Source: Bacteroidota bacterium
GTDB taxonomy: Bacteria; Bacteroidota; Ignavibacteria; Ignavibacteriales; Melioribacteraceae
Direction: 5' to 3'
Assembly (NCBI GenBank): GCA_021786655.1
Contig: JAJYMU010000341.1
Coordinates: forward strand, 1-9,161
DNA: 9,161 nt
In this document: positions 1 to 8,274 of the stretch, one piece after another
Numbering within the stretch: position 1 is the first letter of the stretch
Layout of the letters: every line of letters begins with the position of its first letter
Program-made: the position numbers and the translations under genes
The notes under the pieces: model-generated
The model's input: only the letters and a program-made list of their open reading frames with translations
What the model was told of the DNA's origin: nothing
Database searches by the model: none

Positions 1-941
1 AATGCGCTTACAATAATGTTGAATCCCAAACCAAGAACGAGAAGTTGACCGAATCTGTCTTGAGCTTTCTTTGCAATTACAAGACAAGTGAGAAATAAAA
101 CGAAATACAAAAACAAAATTGTCACGGCGCCAACAAATCCCATCTGCTCGCCTAGAATTGAAAAAATAAAATCGCCATAAGATTCGGGTAGAAATAAATC
201 GCTCTGCCTGCTGTGTCCAAGTCCCACGCCCAAAAGTCCGCCGCTACCCAATGCAATCTTTGCCTGTTTAACCTGAATGTTTATGTCGCCGCCGTTAATC
301 AAACTTTCTATAAAAGTGATTACTCTTTCGCGGGAGTGCTTAAACAACATAATTGCAGCGCTCATCACAAAACCCGCCGAAAAAATTATTCCGAAGATGT
401 GTTTCAATCTCGCGCCGCCAGCAAACAAAAGAGCAAAACCGGTTATTGCAATAATCAAACTTGTGCTCACGTTCGGTTGAATCAAAACCAGTCCGCTGAT
501 TATTCCAATCCATATCAGAGGAAACTTGAAACCTTTATTGAAATCTTTCAGATTGTCGCCCATTCTCTCCATCATCATTGCCAGGTGCATAATCAAAAAA
601 ACTTTTGCAGCTTCCGAAGGTTGGAACTGGAAGAAGCCGAGATCGATCCATCTTGAAGCGCCTTTTACTTTCGGCGCGAACAAAAACGTTAATATTAAAA
701 CCGCGATGATGAAGAACATAAGTTTCTTGCTGTGATCGCGGTATTTATCGTAAGGAATTAATGAACACACAATCATTGCAATAATTGCTGCGAGAACTTT
801 CCATAGGTGCGACTTGAACAAGAAATACAAATTGTTGAACCGCGTTAAGCTGTACGTTCCGCTTGCCGTCAATACTATGATAGCACCTAAGGAAATCATC
901 ACCACAACAAGAATGATCAATATTTTAACGAGTGTATTCAT
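1..941 (-). CDS. ftsW: FtsW, septal SEDS peptidoglycan glycosyltransferase (3' end cut by window edge)
   Basis: Polytopic inner-membrane protein of the SEDS family. It polymerises lipid II into glycan strands at the division septum, working as a pair with FtsI. The first 313 residues are visible and the C-terminus lies beyond the left edge. Visible family signatures are KGASRWIDLGFFQFQPSEAAK-type sequence at about residues 93-113 (hallmark RW and QPSE), QPNVSTS at 155-161 in place of the usual QPDxGT, and GSGGLLGVGLG at 232-242. PESYGDFIF follows at 252-260; its Asp257 corresponds to the essential Asp of SEDS polymerases. Several hydrophobic segments are evident (about 7-25, 48-63, 74-90, 140-157, 160-176, 181-200, 268-290). 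The start ATG (941-939) shares its A with the murD TAA stop (TAATG), and no convincing Shine-Dalgarno precedes it, so translational coupling to murD is likely. RodA is the main alternative, but the dcw position next to murD favours FtsW. Confidence 0.95.
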   Translation of the reverse strand, partial: MNTLVKILIILVVVMISLGAIIVLTASGTYSLTRFNNLYFLFKSHLWKVLAAIIAMIVCSLIPYDKYRDHSKKLMFFIIAVLILTFLFAPKVKGASRWIDLGFFQFQPSEAAKVFLIMHLAMMMERMGDNLKDFNKGFKFPLIWIGIISGLVLIQPNVSTSLIIAITGFALLFAGGARLKHIFGIIFSAGFVMSAAIMLFKHSRERVITFIESLINGGDINIQVKQAKIALGSGGLLGVGLGHSRQSDLFLPESYGDFIFSILGEQMGFVGAVTILFLYFVLFLTCLVIAKKAQDRFGQLLVLGLGFNIIVSA

Positions 942-2290
942 TAAGCCAGTTTATTTACCGCTTCTTTAAAAACTTTTCCGCGATGTTCGTAATTGTCGAA
1001 CATGTCGAAACTTGCGCAAGCCGGAGACAGCAAAACAATCGTTCCCTTCTCCGCTTCTTTTCTTCCCGCCGTCACACAACTTTCCATCGAGTCTTTAATC
1101 TCGGTAGGAACAATTGTGTGAAAGTAGTCGTAAACTTTTTGCGCCGATGAACCGATCGCGTAAATTTTCTTCACGTTTTTTTTAACCAAATCTTTCAGAC
1201 GGTCGTAATCGTTTCCTTTGTCTTTCCCACCGAGAATCAAATACAAAGGTTTGTCAAAACTTCTTAGCGCGTACCAAACAGAATCCACATTCGTCGCTTT
1301 GGAATCGTTAACGAATTCAACTCCGTCGAGCTCGCGAATAAATTCGAGACGATGCTCGACGCCCTTAAATGACGAAAACGCATCGCGAATTTTTTGATTC
1401 GGTATGTGCAGAAGTTTTGCAACGGAAAGCACCGCAAGCGCATTAGCCAAGTTGTGCTCACCTTTTATATACAAATCGGTGACCGATGCAACTTCTTCAA
1501 CTGTTCCAGACCAGGCGAAGAACATCTTGCCTTCTTTATAAAAGGCGCCGGCTGGTAATTCGTCTTTCAAGGAGAAGGCAAGTCTCTGAACTTTTTTGTT
1601 CTTCAAATTTGCTTTGATGTACTGATCGTCTGCATTGTATATGAAATAATCTTCTTCGTTTTGATTCGCAGCAACTTTCAATTTCGATTCGATGTACTCG
1701 TCAAAATTATTATGATACCGGTCGAGATGATCCGGTGTGATATTCAGTATCAACGCAAAGCGCGGTTTGAAACGTTCGGTGAAATCCAGTTGAAAACTGG
1801 AAGTCTCAAGCGCAACGTATTCGTTTTCATTCACCAGCGGAGTGGTTTCAGAAAAAGCATCGCCGATATTTCCCGCCGCGTAAGTTTTAATTCCAGCCAT
1901 GTTCAGCGTGTATGCCATCAATGAAGTTGTTGTTGTCTTCCCGTTCGTTCCCGTGATCGAAATGATTCCGCCTTTACAAAACCACGAAGCAAATTCGACT
2001 TCGCTGAAAATTTTAATTTTCTTTTCGATTGCTTTCAAAAGAACAGGTGAATCACTTGGAACGCCGGGACTAGTGACAATAAAATCGCAATCGTAAACTT
2101 TTTCCGAATGAGCGCCGTACTCGTATGCAATTTTCTCAGATTCAAAAACTGAAATTGATTTTCCAAGTTTGTCTTTTGGACTGCTGTCGCTCACTAACGG
2201 AACGGCTCCGAATTTTTTAGCAAGTTTCGCCGCGCCAATTCCGCTTCTAACAGCTCCAATGATCGATATTTTTTTGCCTCGTATATCCAT
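941..2290 (-). CDS. murD: MurD, UDP-N-acetylmuramoyl-L-alanine--D-glutamate ligase
   Basis: Cytoplasmic ATP-dependent ligase that adds D-glutamate to UDP-MurNAc-L-Ala, the second amino acid of the stem peptide. The 449-residue length is normal for the family. Domain 1 begins with a Rossmann-like UDP-binding loop (IGAVRSGIGAA, 11-21). The central domain has the P-loop GTNGKTTTT at 114-122, the LETSSFQL segment at 161-168 and NITPDHLDRY at 183-192. K203 or K205 just downstream is a candidate for the carbamylated lysine. The C-terminal domain has GVEHRLEF (310-317), NDSKATN (328-334), LGGKDKG (353-359) and LSPACASFDMFDNYEHRG (421-438), the typical MurD signature. The frame is open for 29 further codons upstream (to 2377), but that extension lies inside the mraY C-terminus and has no family similarity. 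The ATG at 2290, which overlaps the mraY stop as TAATG and starts exactly at the UDP-binding strand, is the sensible start. Confidence 0.97.
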   Translation of the reverse strand: MDIRGKKISIIGAVRSGIGAAKLAKKFGAVPLVSDSSPKDKLGKSISVFESEKIAYEYGAHSEKVYDCDFIVTSPGVPSDSPVLLKAIEKKIKIFSEVEFASWFCKGGIISITGTNGKTTTTSLMAYTLNMAGIKTYAAGNIGDAFSETTPLVNENEYVALETSSFQLDFTERFKPRFALILNITPDHLDRYHNNFDEYIESKLKVAANQNEEDYFIYNADDQYIKANLKNKKVQRLAFSLKDELPAGAFYKEGKMFFAWSGTVEEVASVTDLYIKGEHNLANALAVLSVAKLLHIPNQKIRDAFSSFKGVEHRLEFIRELDGVEFVNDSKATNVDSVWYALRSFDKPLYLILGGKDKGNDYDRLKDLVKKNVKKIYAIGSSAQKVYDYFHTIVPTEIKDSMESCVTAGRKEAEKGTIVLLSPACASFDMFDNYEHRGKVFKEAVNKLA

Positions 2291-3399
2291 TACCTTATCT
2301 TGAACGATGCCAAACTGATTATTGCCAAAATTATTGTGATGATGTAAAACCGAATTACGATTTTCGGTTCTGCCCAATCCAATTGTTCAAAGTGATGGTG
2401 GATCGGCGCCATCTTGAAAACACGGCGACCTTCACCGTATTTTTTCTTCGTGTATTTGAAATAAAGCCGTTGAATTATGACCGAGAGAGTTTCGACAAAA
2501 TAAATTCCACCGAGAATTGGAATGAGCAAATCTTTCTTGATCAATATCATCATAACACCGAATGCGCCGCCGAGTGCGAGCGACCCGGTGTCGCCCATAA
2601 ATACTTGAGCCGGATAAAAATTAAACCAGAGAAATCCGAGTCCCGCACCGATCAATGCAGCAATAAAAACTGTTAACTCGCCCGAACCAGGCAAATACAT
2701 GATGTTCAGGTAATCTGCGTATATCACGTTTCCGCTGATGTAACTGATAATTGCCAGCGCCAGCATTACAATAATGATTGTTCCGATGGCAAGACCGTCA
2801 AGTCCATCTGTAAGATTGACCGCGTTGGAAATTGCGGTGATGATAAACACGACCCACGGAATGTAGAGATACGAAAAATCCCAATTCAAATTTTTGAAGA
2901 ACGGCAATGTTGTTTGCGTGTTGAACTGTGCGAACTCCGGCAAGAAATAAATTGCAAGACCAACAACCAATCCAACAAAAATTTGACCGATTAATTTGTA
3001 ACGTGCAATTAATCCTTTGGGAAGTTTTTTTACAACTTTCAAATAATCATCAAGAAAACCGACGCCGCCTAAAAAGATGGTTCCAAACAAAACGAGAATG
3101 ATGTAAATGCTTTTGATATCGCTCCATAATAGAACGGGTACTACAACCGAAAATAAAATGATCAATCCGCCCATGGTTGGAGTGCCTGCTTTTTTCTTGT
3201 GCGTCTTTGGTCCGTCATCGCGAATCGGCTGATCAACTTGCTGCTTTTTTAATCTGTCGATAATTTTCGGTCCGATGTAAAGAGACATTACAAGCGCAGT
3301 GATCGCCGCGAGCGCCGACCGGAAAGTTAGGAACCGGAATATGTCGAATCCCGGAGGACTAAAACGTTGATTTACCCAATCAAAGAGATAGTAAAACAT
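2290..3399 (-). CDS. mraY: MraY, phospho-N-acetylmuramoyl-pentapeptide transferase
   Basis: Integral membrane enzyme that transfers phospho-MurNAc-pentapeptide from its UDP carrier to undecaprenyl phosphate, giving lipid I. The length of 369 residues is typical, with about ten hydrophobic segments. Visible motifs are KKKAGTPTMGG at 68-78, GFLDDYLK at 114-121 (the aspartate pair of the polyprenyl-phosphate transferase superfamily), SNAVNLTDGLDGLA at 191-204, FMGDTGSLALGG at 267-278 (Asp270, metal/active site) and the MraY-specific MAPIHHHFE at 330-338. The histidine triplet separates MraY from WecA/TagO relatives. The ATG at 3399 overlaps the murF TAA stop by one base (TAATG), and the stop overlaps the murD ATG in the same way. 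An AAGG eight bases upstream of this ATG is the clearest ribosome-binding candidate in the window. MraY's product is later converted by MurG, which would be encoded beyond the left edge. Confidence 0.98.
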   Translation of the reverse strand: MFYYLFDWVNQRFSPPGFDIFRFLTFRSALAAITALVMSLYIGPKIIDRLKKQQVDQPIRDDGPKTHKKKAGTPTMGGLIILFSVVVPVLLWSDIKSIYIILVLFGTIFLGGVGFLDDYLKVVKKLPKGLIARYKLIGQIFVGLVVGLAIYFLPEFAQFNTQTTLPFFKNLNWDFSYLYIPWVVFIITAISNAVNLTDGLDGLAIGTIIIVMLALAIISYISGNVIYADYLNIMYLPGSGELTVFIAALIGAGLGFLWFNFYPAQVFMGDTGSLALGGAFGVMMILIKKDLLIPILGGIYFVETLSVIIQRLYFKYTKKKYGEGRRVFKMAPIHHHFEQLDWAEPKIVIRFYIITIILAIISLASFKIR

Positions 3400-4784
3400 T
3401 ATTCAAACCTTGTCTCCAAAATGTTAACGAATTCTTCCATCTTCATTCCGCGCGATCCTTTAACGAGAATCACGGAATCTTCTATCTCTTCGTATTTCAA
3501 ATAGAGCGATAAAGCTTCGCGAAGATGGAAATGAATTGATCTTACTTTCATCTTTCTTAATTCTTTGTGCAGATTTTTCATCATCGTGCCCACTGTAAGC
3601 ACAGTGATGTTTTTGCTCGGCGAAAAATTTTTGACTAATGAAGTGTGAAGCTTTGCCGATTGACTGCCCAATTCGAACATATCACCGAGAACAAACAATT
3701 TTTTCTTGAACGTTTTAACTTTTTGAACCAGATCAATCGCAGATTCCGTTGATGCCGGGCTTGCGTTGTACGTATCGTCGATTATAACTGCATGTTTGAA
3801 TTTTTTCACTTCAAGCCTCCCGTGAACCGATTTTAATTTCTTAGAACCGTTAACGATTTGCTTTGGTGTTAATCCTAATTCCAATGCCATAGCAGATGAA
3901 GCCAGAAAATTTTTTGCATTCGATTCTCCGTAAACGGGAAGAATTGTCTCAAACTTCTTGCCGTTACGAATTTCAATTTTTGTTCTGCCGTCGTTCGTAT
4001 AACCCAAGACTTTTCCTTTAACATCTACAGAACCTTTGAATCCAAACGTAATTTTGTTTTTATATTTTTTGGTTCGAGCACTAATTATCGGGTCGTCACC
4101 GTTCACGAGAATTTTTCCTCCGTGATTTTTCGTCACGGCAAACAAAGCAGATTTTTCCTTGTACACGCCTTCACGGTTTTTCAAAAATTCCAGGTGAGAA
4201 TCACCAATGTTGGTTATCAGCGCATAATCCGGCTGCGAAATTGCCGCCGAATATGCTATCTCGCCGAAATGATTTGTTCCCTGTTCAAGAACCAGCGCTT
4301 CACATTTTTCATCGGCACTCAAAATTGTAAGCGGAACACCAATATGATTATTGTTGTTCGCTTCGGTTTTTACTACGGAATATTTTTCGCCGAGAATAGT
4401 TGCTATCATTTCCTTCACTGTAGTTTTGCCGTTACTGCCAGTAATTGAAATTACTTTTGCGTTCAATTTATTTCGCCAAGTCTTGGCAATTTCCCCAAAT
4501 GCTCTCGTCGTATCGCTTACCGTTACGACAGGTATGTTCAACGAATCAAATTTTTTGAACTTCTTTACATCAATTACGATTGCACTCGCACCGTTTTTAA
4601 CAGCTTCCAATACGAATGCGTGTCCGTCAAATTTTTCTCCCTTTATCGCTACGAACAAACATCCTCTCTTAACTTTTCTTGAATCGATTACAACCGAAGA
4701 AACATGATGGTATCCGTCGGGATTATAAATCACCGCGCTTGGAATGTTGAACAAATCTTCAATTGTAATTTTTATCTTGCCCAT
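3399..4784 (-). CDS. murF: MurF, UDP-MurNAc-tripeptide--D-alanyl-D-alanine ligase
   Basis: Cytoplasmic ATP-dependent ligase that adds the D-Ala-D-Ala dipeptide to the UDP-MurNAc-tripeptide, completing the pentapeptide used by MraY. It has 461 residues, normal for the family. The N-terminal domain shows VVIDSRKVKRGCLFVAIKGE (31-50). The P-loop is TGSNGKTTVKEM at 115-126. ANNNNHIGVPLTIL (142-155) and LEQGTNHFGEIAY (166-178) are MurF-specific. The SHLE segment at 196-199 is followed by a lysine-bearing stretch, K209/K211, where the carbamylated lysine is expected. The C-terminal half has GESNAKNFLASSAMAL (286-301), DDTYNASPAS (336-345) and VLGDMFELG (365-373). The DDxYNAxP motif distinguishes MurF from MurE. 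The loop after HLE reads FLKN instead of the usual GFGS (see findings). The start ATG lies 13 bases inside the end of murE with no clear Shine-Dalgarno. No nearer start would keep the conserved N-terminus. Confidence 0.97.
   Translation of the reverse strand: MGKIKITIEDLFNIPSAVIYNPDGYHHVSSVVIDSRKVKRGCLFVAIKGEKFDGHAFVLEAVKNGASAIVIDVKKFKKFDSLNIPVVTVSDTTRAFGEIAKTWRNKLNAKVISITGSNGKTTVKEMIATILGEKYSVVKTEANNNNHIGVPLTILSADEKCEALVLEQGTNHFGEIAYSAAISQPDYALITNIGDSHLEFLKNREGVYKEKSALFAVTKNHGGKILVNGDDPIISARTKKYKNKITFGFKGSVDVKGKVLGYTNDGRTKIEIRNGKKFETILPVYGESNAKNFLASSAMALELGLTPKQIVNGSKKLKSVHGRLEVKKFKHAVIIDDTYNASPASTESAIDLVQKVKTFKKKLFVLGDMFELGSQSAKLHTSLVKNFSPSKNITVLTVGTMMKNLHKELRKMKVRSIHFHLREALSLYLKYEEIEDSVILVKGSRGMKMEEFVNILETRFE
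3408..3417 (-). promoter_or_regulatory. Candidate ribosome binding site for mraY
   Basis: Read on the minus strand, GGAGACAAGG lies inside the 3' end of murF. AAGG ends 8 bases before the mraY ATG, a normal spacing, while GGAG lies 14 bases away and is less well placed. It is the best Shine-Dalgarno-like sequence at any junction in the window. The other starts (ftsI, murE, murF, ftsW) have none that is convincing. Function is inferred from position only. Confidence 0.4.
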
Positions 4785-6250
4785 TCAGCCAAATATTTTT
4801 GTGCAATCTCTTTATCTGAAAAATGCTTTCGCACTCCGTTTACTTCCTGATAGTTCTCGTGCCCCTTTCCGGCAATCAAAATCACAGCGTCGTCTTCGCT
4901 TTCAAAAACTGCCGAGCGAATTGCTTCTTCACGGTTTTCGATAACGCGGTAATTATTGGTTTTGATGCCTTTCAAAACTTCATCGATAATTTGAAAAGGA
5001 TCTTCCGTGCGCGGATTATCCGACGTCACGTAAACGCGATCGCTCATCGATGCAGCAATATTTCCCATAACGGGACGTTTTGTTGCGTCGCGGTCGCCGC
5101 CGCATCCGAACACCGTGTAAACCGGTCGATCTTTTTTAACTATATGATGAACTGCTCTTAACGCCTGCAGCAGCGAATCCGATGTATGAGAATAATCAAC
5201 GATCACTTTCTTATTTTTTTCGGAAACAACTTCAAATCTTCCCGGGACTTGCGGGGTTGTCCGGATTCCCTTGATCGCAGTGTCCGCATCGATCCCACTT
5301 ACGATTGCGGTAACGAAAGCCGCAGAAGCATTGTAAGCATTGAAATGTCCGACCAAACTTGTCGTTAAATGATAATCTTCGCCGATGTAATTAAGAATGA
5401 AACTTGTTCCGTCGAGTGTGAATTCAATGTTGCTTAGAACAAAATCGCTTATTGAAACCGAACCGTAAGAATATTTTTTCGCTTTGGAGTCTTTGATGAT
5501 TGATTTTGAACTCGGATCGTCGGCATTGAAAATAATTTTTCCGTTTTGTGGAATCATATCGAACAAAATCTTTTTTGAATCGAGATAATGATCGAATGTT
5601 TTATGATAGTCCATGTGGTCGGAAGTAATGTTGGTAAAGATTCCGGCGCCGAAGTTCAGGTAATCAACTCTGTTCAGGCGTAATGCGTGAGACGAAACTT
5701 CCATCACGCAGTGAGTGCATCCTTCCGAAACCATTTGTGAAAGCAATGCGTTAATTTCATTTGCCTGCGGCGTCGTTAATAAAGTTTTGACTTCACGTTC
5801 GCCGATATAATTTGCTATTGTACCGATCAATCCGGTCTTGAATCCGGCTTGCTGAAAAACATTCTTCATGTAAAACGCTGTTGTTGTTTTTCCTTTTGTT
5901 CCGGAAATTCCAACGAGCATAAGTTTTTTGGATGGTTCACCGTAAAAAATGTTGGACATTTCTGCCAAGGATTTTCTGCTGTCTTCAACAACAATTTTCA
6001 CGCACCCGGCATGAGCAAACATTTGATCGGGTACTGCATCAGCCTTTTGCAGAACAACGCCGCTTGCGCCTTGATTAATTACATCCTGAATAAATTTATG
6101 TCCGTCAGTTTTGAAACCTTCGATTGCAAAAAAGAGCGAGTTCTTGCCGGCAGTTCTCGAGTCAATTGTAATGCTGGTAATCTCCTTCAACTCAGCATTT
6201 CCAATTACCTGAATGGCTTTAACCTTATTTAGCAACTCGCTTAACTTCAT
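4772..6250 (-). CDS. murE: MurE, UDP-MurNAc-L-alanyl-D-glutamate--2,6-diaminopimelate ligase
   Basis: Cytoplasmic ATP-dependent ligase that adds the third residue, a diamino acid, to UDP-MurNAc-L-Ala-D-Glu. The length of 492 residues matches the family. Domain 1 shows ITIDSRTAGKNSLFFAIEG (27-45). The P-loop is GISGTKGKTTT at 114-124. LLTTPQANEI (157-166), MEVSSHALRLNRV (183-195) and FTNITSDHMDYHKT (205-218) follow, then the SKKILF segment in which K226 is the likely carbamylated lysine. The C-terminal domain has VPGRFE (335-340), GCGGDRDATKRPVMG (382-396), DNPR at 411-414 and AGKGHE (460-465). DNPR is the known specificity motif for meso-diaminopimelate; lysine-adding enzymes differ here. So a DAP-type wall is inferred. 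The usual VDYAHTPDSL reads VDYSHTSDSL. The ATG overlaps the ftsI stop by one base (TGATG), which suggests coupling. Confidence 0.97.
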   Translation of the reverse strand: MKLSELLNKVKAIQVIGNAELKEITSITIDSRTAGKNSLFFAIEGFKTDGHKFIQDVINQGASGVVLQKADAVPDQMFAHAGCVKIVVEDSRKSLAEMSNIFYGEPSKKLMLVGISGTKGKTTTAFYMKNVFQQAGFKTGLIGTIANYIGEREVKTLLTTPQANEINALLSQMVSEGCTHCVMEVSSHALRLNRVDYLNFGAGIFTNITSDHMDYHKTFDHYLDSKKILFDMIPQNGKIIFNADDPSSKSIIKDSKAKKYSYGSVSISDFVLSNIEFTLDGTSFILNYIGEDYHLTTSLVGHFNAYNASAAFVTAIVSGIDADTAIKGIRTTPQVPGRFEVVSEKNKKVIVDYSHTSDSLLQALRAVHHIVKKDRPVYTVFGCGGDRDATKRPVMGNIAASMSDRVYVTSDNPRTEDPFQIIDEVLKGIKTNNYRVIENREEAIRSAVFESEDDAVILIAGKGHENYQEVNGVRKHFSDKEIAQKYLAEWAR

Positions 6251-8274
6251 CAGTTTGAACTCGTCAATGATTTTTTGATAGACTGCTCACACTTGAGAAC
6301 GCACACGGAACCTTGTGTTATCTGTGAACCCGGTTCCAGGCTTTGCCAAACAACTTTTCCGATTCCATTAATTCTGTACTGCACTCCCAGTTGATTAAGC
6401 TGCGCAACAGCATCTCTTACAGATTGGTTGACCAGGTTCGGAACGACATTTTTATTCCCATCTATAGAGAAGCGCTGATGAAAACTTTCCGTTTTTTTCT
6501 CAGGTGCATCTCGATACGATTTTGCGACAGGCTTCGGTGCGGTTTTCAAATCAGCCATTAGCTGGTCAACGAGATTTTGTTTCCTTTCAATTTTTTTCCT
6601 GTTCGGTGCAAGATTCAAGTCCGCTTGCAGCATTCGTTTTGCTACTTCATGAAAAATCGGCGCTGAAACCAATCCGCCGTACTGACCAATTTTCGGTGCA
6701 CTAACTTCGATCAAGCAAACTACCTGCGGATGATCGGCAGGAAAAAATCCAACGAAAGTTGAGTTGTGCTGACTTCCGGAATAATTATTGTTAACCAATC
6801 GCTGTGAAGTTCCGGTTTTACCGCCGACTAAAACGTTATCAAGCTGCGCCTCTTTACCGGTGCCGTTTTCTACAACTCCAACCATAAGTTTCTTAAGTTC
6901 ATCTGAAGTTTGTTTACTGATGACGGTTCTAATTTTTTCGGTTTGTCCTTCAAAAATTGTTTTACCGTTGTTGTCGGTAATCGATTTCACAACGTACGGC
7001 TTTAACAATGTCCCGCCGTTTATTACCGCGCAGTAAGCTGTGATCAGCTGCAGCGGTGTTACTGCAACTTCATAACCAAACGACATAAATGCTTTTGATA
7101 TAGCTGAAAAGTTTGCCGGATTTTTCAGGAACCCATCCGCTTCACCGGGTAAGTCAACTGCTGTTGCATTGCTGAATCCAAAATCTCTCAAATATTTATA
7201 AAGCATCTCGTCCGGAATTCTAGCAGAAAGTTTTGCCATTCCGATGTTGCTCGATTGCTCTAAAACTTCGCGCACAGTCAGCTTATCGTGTTTATGTGTA
7301 TCGAGTATCGGAACATTTTTTAATCTGTATGTTCCGTTTTCGGTATCGATGACTTCGTTTTCTTTCACCAAATTATTTTCGAACAGGATCGACATCACCA
7401 TTGGTTTCATTGTTGAACCCGGTTCATATGTATCGGTGATTGCTCTGTCTTTACGCGCTTCCGCCGGAAACAAATCGTAATTAGCCGGATCGTAATCCGG
7501 TGAATTTGCCAAAGCATAAATTTCACCAGTGTTCGGATTCATTATGATGCCGACTGCGGATACGCCTCCGTATTTCTGCTGGCCCGCTGCAAGTTCTTCT
7601 TCTAAAATTTTTTGATATGTCTTATTGATGGTGAGCGTTACCGTGTTGCCGGGTATCGGCGCTTGAGATTGTTTTTCATCTACCGACAAAATTCTTCCCA
7701 TCACGTCGCGTTCGTAAACATAATTGCCGTCGATGCCGGTTAAGTTTTTATCGTAAAATTTTTCAACTCCTTCTATTCCCCTCATATCGTTCTTGTTAAC
7801 GAACCCAAGCACGTGAGAGGCAAGACTGCCGTACGGATAAACTCTGGTGAAATCCTCTTGCGAGAATAATCCGTCAACAACAACTTTTCGCAATTCCAAA
7901 GCTTTATCCATACTTATTTTTTTCTCGAGGCAAACGTTATTAACGCCCTCGTCAATTAATTTTTTGTAAAATTCTTTCGGTTTACCAAACACTTTTGAAA
8001 ACGCTGAAGATATTTCACTGACCTTTTGTTGAGTCATCATTCTTCTATCTGCGTAAAACGAAATATTGTCCCGCGTGTAACTTAGAACCTCTCCGTTACA
8101 GTCTTTAATTATCCCGCGTTCGGCTTTCACAGTTTGCGGTTTGTTCTGTTGACGTTCAGCGACCAAAGAAAAATACTCGTGGTTTGTAATCTGAATCGTA
8201 AACAGTTTTGCAACCAGCAAAAGAAACATCAACAATAATCCGGCAGTCATTATAAGTGCGCGAGAGTTAATCAT
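6250..8274 (-). CDS. ftsI: FtsI (PBP3-type) septal D,D-transpeptidase with C-terminal PASTA domain
   Basis: Class B penicillin-binding protein that cross-links peptidoglycan at the septum, anchored in the inner membrane with its bulk in the periplasm. It has 674 residues. There is a short N-terminus and one membrane anchor at about 8-28. The dimerisation/pedestal domain starts near VKAERGIIKDCNGEVL (49-64) and includes RVYPYGSLASHVLGF (144-158). The transpeptidase domain carries all three active-site motifs: STMK at 287-290 (nucleophile Ser287), SSN at 341-343 and KTG at 486-488. A Lys/Pro-rich charged linker (about 550-605) leads to one PASTA domain (about 608-664: VVPNLVNQSVRDAV... and QSLEPGSQI). 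PASTA tails are familiar in Gram-positive PBPs and also occur in Bacteroidota FtsI; SpoVD/PBP2x-like naming would be equivalent. The start ATG lies 8 bases inside the ftsL end, and no later Met would preserve the membrane anchor. Confidence 0.96.
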   Translation of the reverse strand: MINSRALIMTAGLLLMFLLLVAKLFTIQITNHEYFSLVAERQQNKPQTVKAERGIIKDCNGEVLSYTRDNISFYADRRMMTQQKVSEISSAFSKVFGKPKEFYKKLIDEGVNNVCLEKKISMDKALELRKVVVDGLFSQEDFTRVYPYGSLASHVLGFVNKNDMRGIEGVEKFYDKNLTGIDGNYVYERDVMGRILSVDEKQSQAPIPGNTVTLTINKTYQKILEEELAAGQQKYGGVSAVGIIMNPNTGEIYALANSPDYDPANYDLFPAEARKDRAITDTYEPGSTMKPMVMSILFENNLVKENEVIDTENGTYRLKNVPILDTHKHDKLTVREVLEQSSNIGMAKLSARIPDEMLYKYLRDFGFSNATAVDLPGEADGFLKNPANFSAISKAFMSFGYEVAVTPLQLITAYCAVINGGTLLKPYVVKSITDNNGKTIFEGQTEKIRTVISKQTSDELKKLMVGVVENGTGKEAQLDNVLVGGKTGTSQRLVNNNYSGSQHNSTFVGFFPADHPQVVCLIEVSAPKIGQYGGLVSAPIFHEVAKRMLQADLNLAPNRKKIERKQNLVDQLMADLKTAPKPVAKSYRDAPEKKTESFHQRFSIDGNKNVVPNLVNQSVRDAVAQLNQLGVQYRINGIGKVVWQSLEPGSQITQGSVCVLKCEQSIKKSLTSSN

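Noticed and set aside
213..735. Plus-strand open frames opposite ftsW, up to 147 codons
   Set aside because: The minus strand encodes a clear FtsW here with the RW, QPSE and PExxxDFIF motifs. The plus frames overlap each other and have no family signature.
2291..2377. 29-codon in-frame upstream extension of murD starting at an ATG at 2377
   Set aside because: It lies wholly within the mraY C-terminus in another frame, is not MurD-like and would put a low-complexity His/Asn tail before the UDP-binding strand. The start at 2290 fits the family and the TAATG junction.
4122..4707. Two overlapping plus-strand open frames of over 100 codons (4122-4448 and 4351-4707)
   Set aside because: They are antisense to murF, with no recognisable motifs. 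The well-conserved MurF frame explains the DNA.
4823..6232. Plus-strand open frames of 112 and 127 codons antisense to murE
   Set aside because: They mirror conserved MurE codons, and their translations are rich in Phe/Asn/Cys without domain features.
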